This document shows positions 15,228-16,821 of a stretch of DNA of 16,821 nucleotides, in pieces (positions within the stretch are counted from its first letter, which is position 1; every line of letters begins with the position of its first letter). A program made the translations under genes and the position numbers. The notes below the pieces were generated by a model that saw only the letters and a program-made list of their open reading frames with translations, searched no databases and was not told where the DNA came from. The stretch is taken from positions 1-16,821 of the forward strand of contig JAFQLN010000170.1 in assembly GCA_017414585.1 (NCBI GenBank). Reading direction: 5' to 3'. Origin of the DNA: Clostridia bacterium. GTDB taxonomy: Bacteria; Bacillota_A; Clostridia; Oscillospirales; CAG-272.

Positions 15228-16640
15228 ATGCAGAACGAAGATAAGAATAATATGACAATCGTGACCCGTGAGCACGATACCAAGATAGAATACGACCCGA
15301 ACACGCACCTGATCGAACAGGCGTATTACCGCTACCATCTGCAGGAGCGCGCCGATCCGAACCTCTACCGCCAGCTTTTCGACTACGAATCCGTGCCGAA
15401 GGTTTCCTTCAACCACCGTTTCGTCCCTCCGAATATGCCCGAGAATATCTGGATCACCGACACCACCTTCCGTGACGGTCAGCAGGGACAGCAGCCGTTC
15501 ACCGTCAAGCAGATTGTGGATCTGTACAAGATGCTCCACCGTCTCGGCGGTCCGAATGGTCTGATCCGGCAGTCGGAATTCTTTGTCTATTCCGAGAAAG
15601 ACCGCGATGCACTTCTGGCTTGTCAGGATCTTGGCTACCAGTTCCCGGAAATCACTACATGGATCCGTGCGGCAACGAAGGACTTTGAACTTGTGAAGTC
15701 CCTCGGCATCCGCGAAACGGGTGTGCTTGTGTCCTGCTCGGACTACCACATCTATAATAAGATGGGGCTGACCAGAAAGAGTGCTCTGGACAAGTACCTC
15801 GGCGTCGTCAAGGAAATTCTCGATATGGGTATGTCTCCGCGCTGCCACTTCGAGGATATCACCCGTGCCGACTTCTACGGCTTTGTCGTTCCGTTTGCGG
15901 AAGCGCTGGAGCTTCTGTGTCAGGAATACAAAATCCCGATCAAAATCCGTGCGTGCGATACCATGGGCTACGGCGTATGCTATCCGGGTGCTGCTCTCCC
16001 CCGTTCCGTACCGGGTATCATCTACGGTCTGACGCACTACGCGGGCTTCCCGTCCGAACGCCTCGAATGGCACGGTCACAACGACTTCTATAAAGCGGTT
16101 GCGAACAGCTCCACAGCATGGTTCTACGGCTGCTCGTCCGTCAACTGCGCGCTGCTCGGTATCGGCGAACGCTGCGGGAACACGCCTCTCGAAGCGATGG
16201 TTATGGAATATGCCTCCCTCCGCGGGACAACGGACGGTATGGATACAACAGTCATCACGGAAATCGGCGAATACTTCACCCGTGAAATGGGATATACCAT
16301 CCCGCCGCGCACACCGTTTGTCGGACGTGACTTCAACGTCACCAAGGCGGGCATCCACGCGGACGGTCTGATGAAGGACGAAGAAATCTACAACATCTTC
16401 AATACGGAAAAGCTGCTGGGCCGTCCCGCACAGGTTACCATTGATGCGCATTCCGGTCTTGCGGGCATTGCGTACTGGCTCAAGAACAACTGTCCCGATA
16501 CGGATGCGAAGATGATTGACAAGAAATCCCCGATCGTTCAGCAGATGAAGGATCTGATTGATCAGGAATACGAAAACGGACGTATTACGAATATGAGCAA
16601 TACGGAGCTTCTGATGATCTACCGCAGACTCAAGGGCTGA
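15228..16640 (+). CDS. Re-citrate synthase / isopropylmalate synthase-family enzyme
   Basis: This 470-aa DRE-TIM metallolyase condenses an acyl-CoA with a 2-oxo acid. The metal and substrate loop is DTTFRDGQQ (D78-Q86), and the metal-binding histidines lie in HGHND (H282, H284, N285, D286), followed by FYKAV. Further marks are CALLGIGERCGNTPLEAMV and RTPFVGRDFNVTKAGIHADG. Classic isopropylmalate synthases read HCHNDLG at the second motif and have a C-terminal LeuA allosteric domain of about 130 aa, which is missing. The HGHNDFYKAV form and the tail match what I remember of the Re-citrate synthase of Clostridium kluyveri, so citrate from acetyl-CoA plus oxaloacetate for glutamate synthesis is the likely role. 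Homocitrate or isopropylmalate synthase are alternatives. It is monocistronic, ending before a hairpin. Confidence 0.85.
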   Translation: MQNEDKNNMTIVTREHDTKIEYDPNTHLIEQAYYRYHLQERADPNLYRQLFDYESVPKVSFNHRFVPPNMPENIWITDTTFRDGQQGQQPFTVKQIVDLYKMLHRLGGPNGLIRQSEFFVYSEKDRDALLACQDLGYQFPEITTWIRAATKDFELVKSLGIRETGVLVSCSDYHIYNKMGLTRKSALDKYLGVVKEILDMGMSPRCHFEDITRADFYGFVVPFAEALELLCQEYKIPIKIRACDTMGYGVCYPGAALPRSVPGIIYGLTHYAGFPSERLEWHGHNDFYKAVANSSTAWFYGCSSVNCALLGIGERCGNTPLEAMVMEYASLRGTTDGMDTTVITEIGEYFTREMGYTIPPRTPFVGRDFNVTKAGIHADGLMKDEEIYNIFNTEKLLGRPAQVTIDAHSGLAGIAYWLKNNCPDTDAKMIDKKSPIVQQMKDLIDQEYENGRITNMSNTELLMIYRRLKG

Positions 16641-16658
16641 TAAAACGGATATGCAAGG

Positions 16659-16698
16659 GGCTGTCGCACTTAGGGAAAAATCCCGAAATGCGACAGCC
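16659..16698 (+). terminator. Strong hairpin after the citrate-synthase-like gene
   Basis: GGCTGTCGCA (16659-16668) pairs perfectly with TGCGACAGCC (16689-16698), with an inner GGGA/TCCC stem. It is followed by TTGATTTGT, a short imperfect T-run. It lies 19 bp after the stop codon and is the likely transcript end, although its left arm is also the terminal inverted repeat of the repeat element. Confidence 0.7.
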
Positions 16699-16787
16699 TT
16701 GATTTGTATCCAGACTGTTTATTCGTTCTTTTTCTCCTTTACGCAGTAAAGGAGCTTTAGCGAGGAGTGAATTTCTTACGAAATTCC

Positions 16788-16821
16788 AAAGAACCAAAAA
16801 GAGGAACTTTATCAGAAGTCT
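16788..16821 (+). repeat. 34-bp direct repeat shared by both window ends
   Basis: These bases are identical, in the same orientation, to positions 3-36. The copies may extend beyond the window on one side each. This suggests that the sequence was cut at two copies of a dispersed repeat, or is an assembly overlap; the chromosomal gene content makes a 16.8-kb circle unlikely. Confidence 0.9.

Larger units (their letters stand above)
16655..16821. repeat. Partial MITE-like non-coding repeat (right window end)
   Basis: The stretch starts with AAGGGGCTGTCGCA (16655-16668), inverted copy of 128-141. It then holds three perfect hairpins: 16659-16698, 16734-16754 (CTCCTTTAC/GTAAAGGAG, loop GCA) and 16769-16786 (GAATTTC/GAAATTC, loop TTAC). 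The last 34 bases are identical to 3-36. Joined through those 34 bases to 37-141, it would give an element of about 272 bp with 14-bp terminal inverted repeats and no coding potential. I infer a dispersed MITE-like family. Confidence 0.6.

Noticed and set aside
1..16821. Circular plasmid or phage closed by the terminal repeat
   Set aside because: Gene content (uvrB, citrate synthase, metabolic operons) is chromosomal, there are no replication or phage genes, and the ends are parts of a hairpin repeat.

Overview
The window looks like chromosomal DNA from an anaerobic Bacillota (Clostridia; an Oscillospirales/Ruminococcaceae-like gut bacterium is my best guess). The reasons are moderately GC-rich coding regions separated by AT-rich gaps, textbook sigma-A promoters (three with TTGA-type -35 boxes and exact TATAAT, or one mismatch, at 17-nt spacing), strong AGGAGG-type ribosome sites, a Re-citrate-synthase-like enzyme, a stand-alone corrinoid protein, and intergenic hairpin repeats of a kind common in these genomes. 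I cannot fix genus or species by eye.

Layout. (1) Positions 1-141 are a multi-hairpin non-coding repeat. (2) Minus-strand operon 3854-175: an M20 metallopeptidase and, 11 bp downstream, a 779-codon TIM-barrel glycoside-hydrolase-like gene interrupted by one in-frame UGA. (3) Divergent from it, a plus-strand operon 4071-11083: lipoprotein substrate-binding protein, FecCD-type permease, ABC ATPase, then (83-bp gap) the FAD, 2Fe-2S and molybdopterin subunits of a xanthine-dehydrogenase-family molybdenum hydroxylase, then a MobA/MocA-like nucleotidyltransferase. Almost every junction overlaps by 1-10 nt. (4) A terminator-like hairpin at 11098-11142, then minus-strand genes: a corrinoid protein (11191-11826), a 148-aa hypothetical (11985-12431) and an 81-aa hypothetical (12587-12832). 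(5) Plus strand: uvrB (13069-15066) and a Re-citrate synthase/isopropylmalate-synthase-family gene (15228-16640) with a near-ideal promoter. (6) Positions 16655-16821 are another hairpin-rich repeat.

How the parts may work together. The seven-gene molybdenum operon can be read as one module: import of a metal ligand (my hypothesis is molybdate, by analogy with the FecCD-like MolABC importer), nucleotide attachment to molybdopterin by the MocA-like protein, and a three-subunit hydroxylase using that cofactor. The corrinoid protein and the citrate synthase point to anaerobic C1 and amino-acid metabolism but are not linked to partners here. The two window ends carry opposite halves of what looks like one family of about 272-bp element with 14-bp terminal inverted repeats, and share a 34-bp identical direct repeat. 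This probably explains why the sequence starts and stops where it does.

I did not find a defence system, CRISPR array, tRNA/rRNA or intact transposase. The most unusual observations are the UGA-interrupted hydrolase, the transporter-hydroxylase-MocA operon, and the MITE-like elements at the ends.
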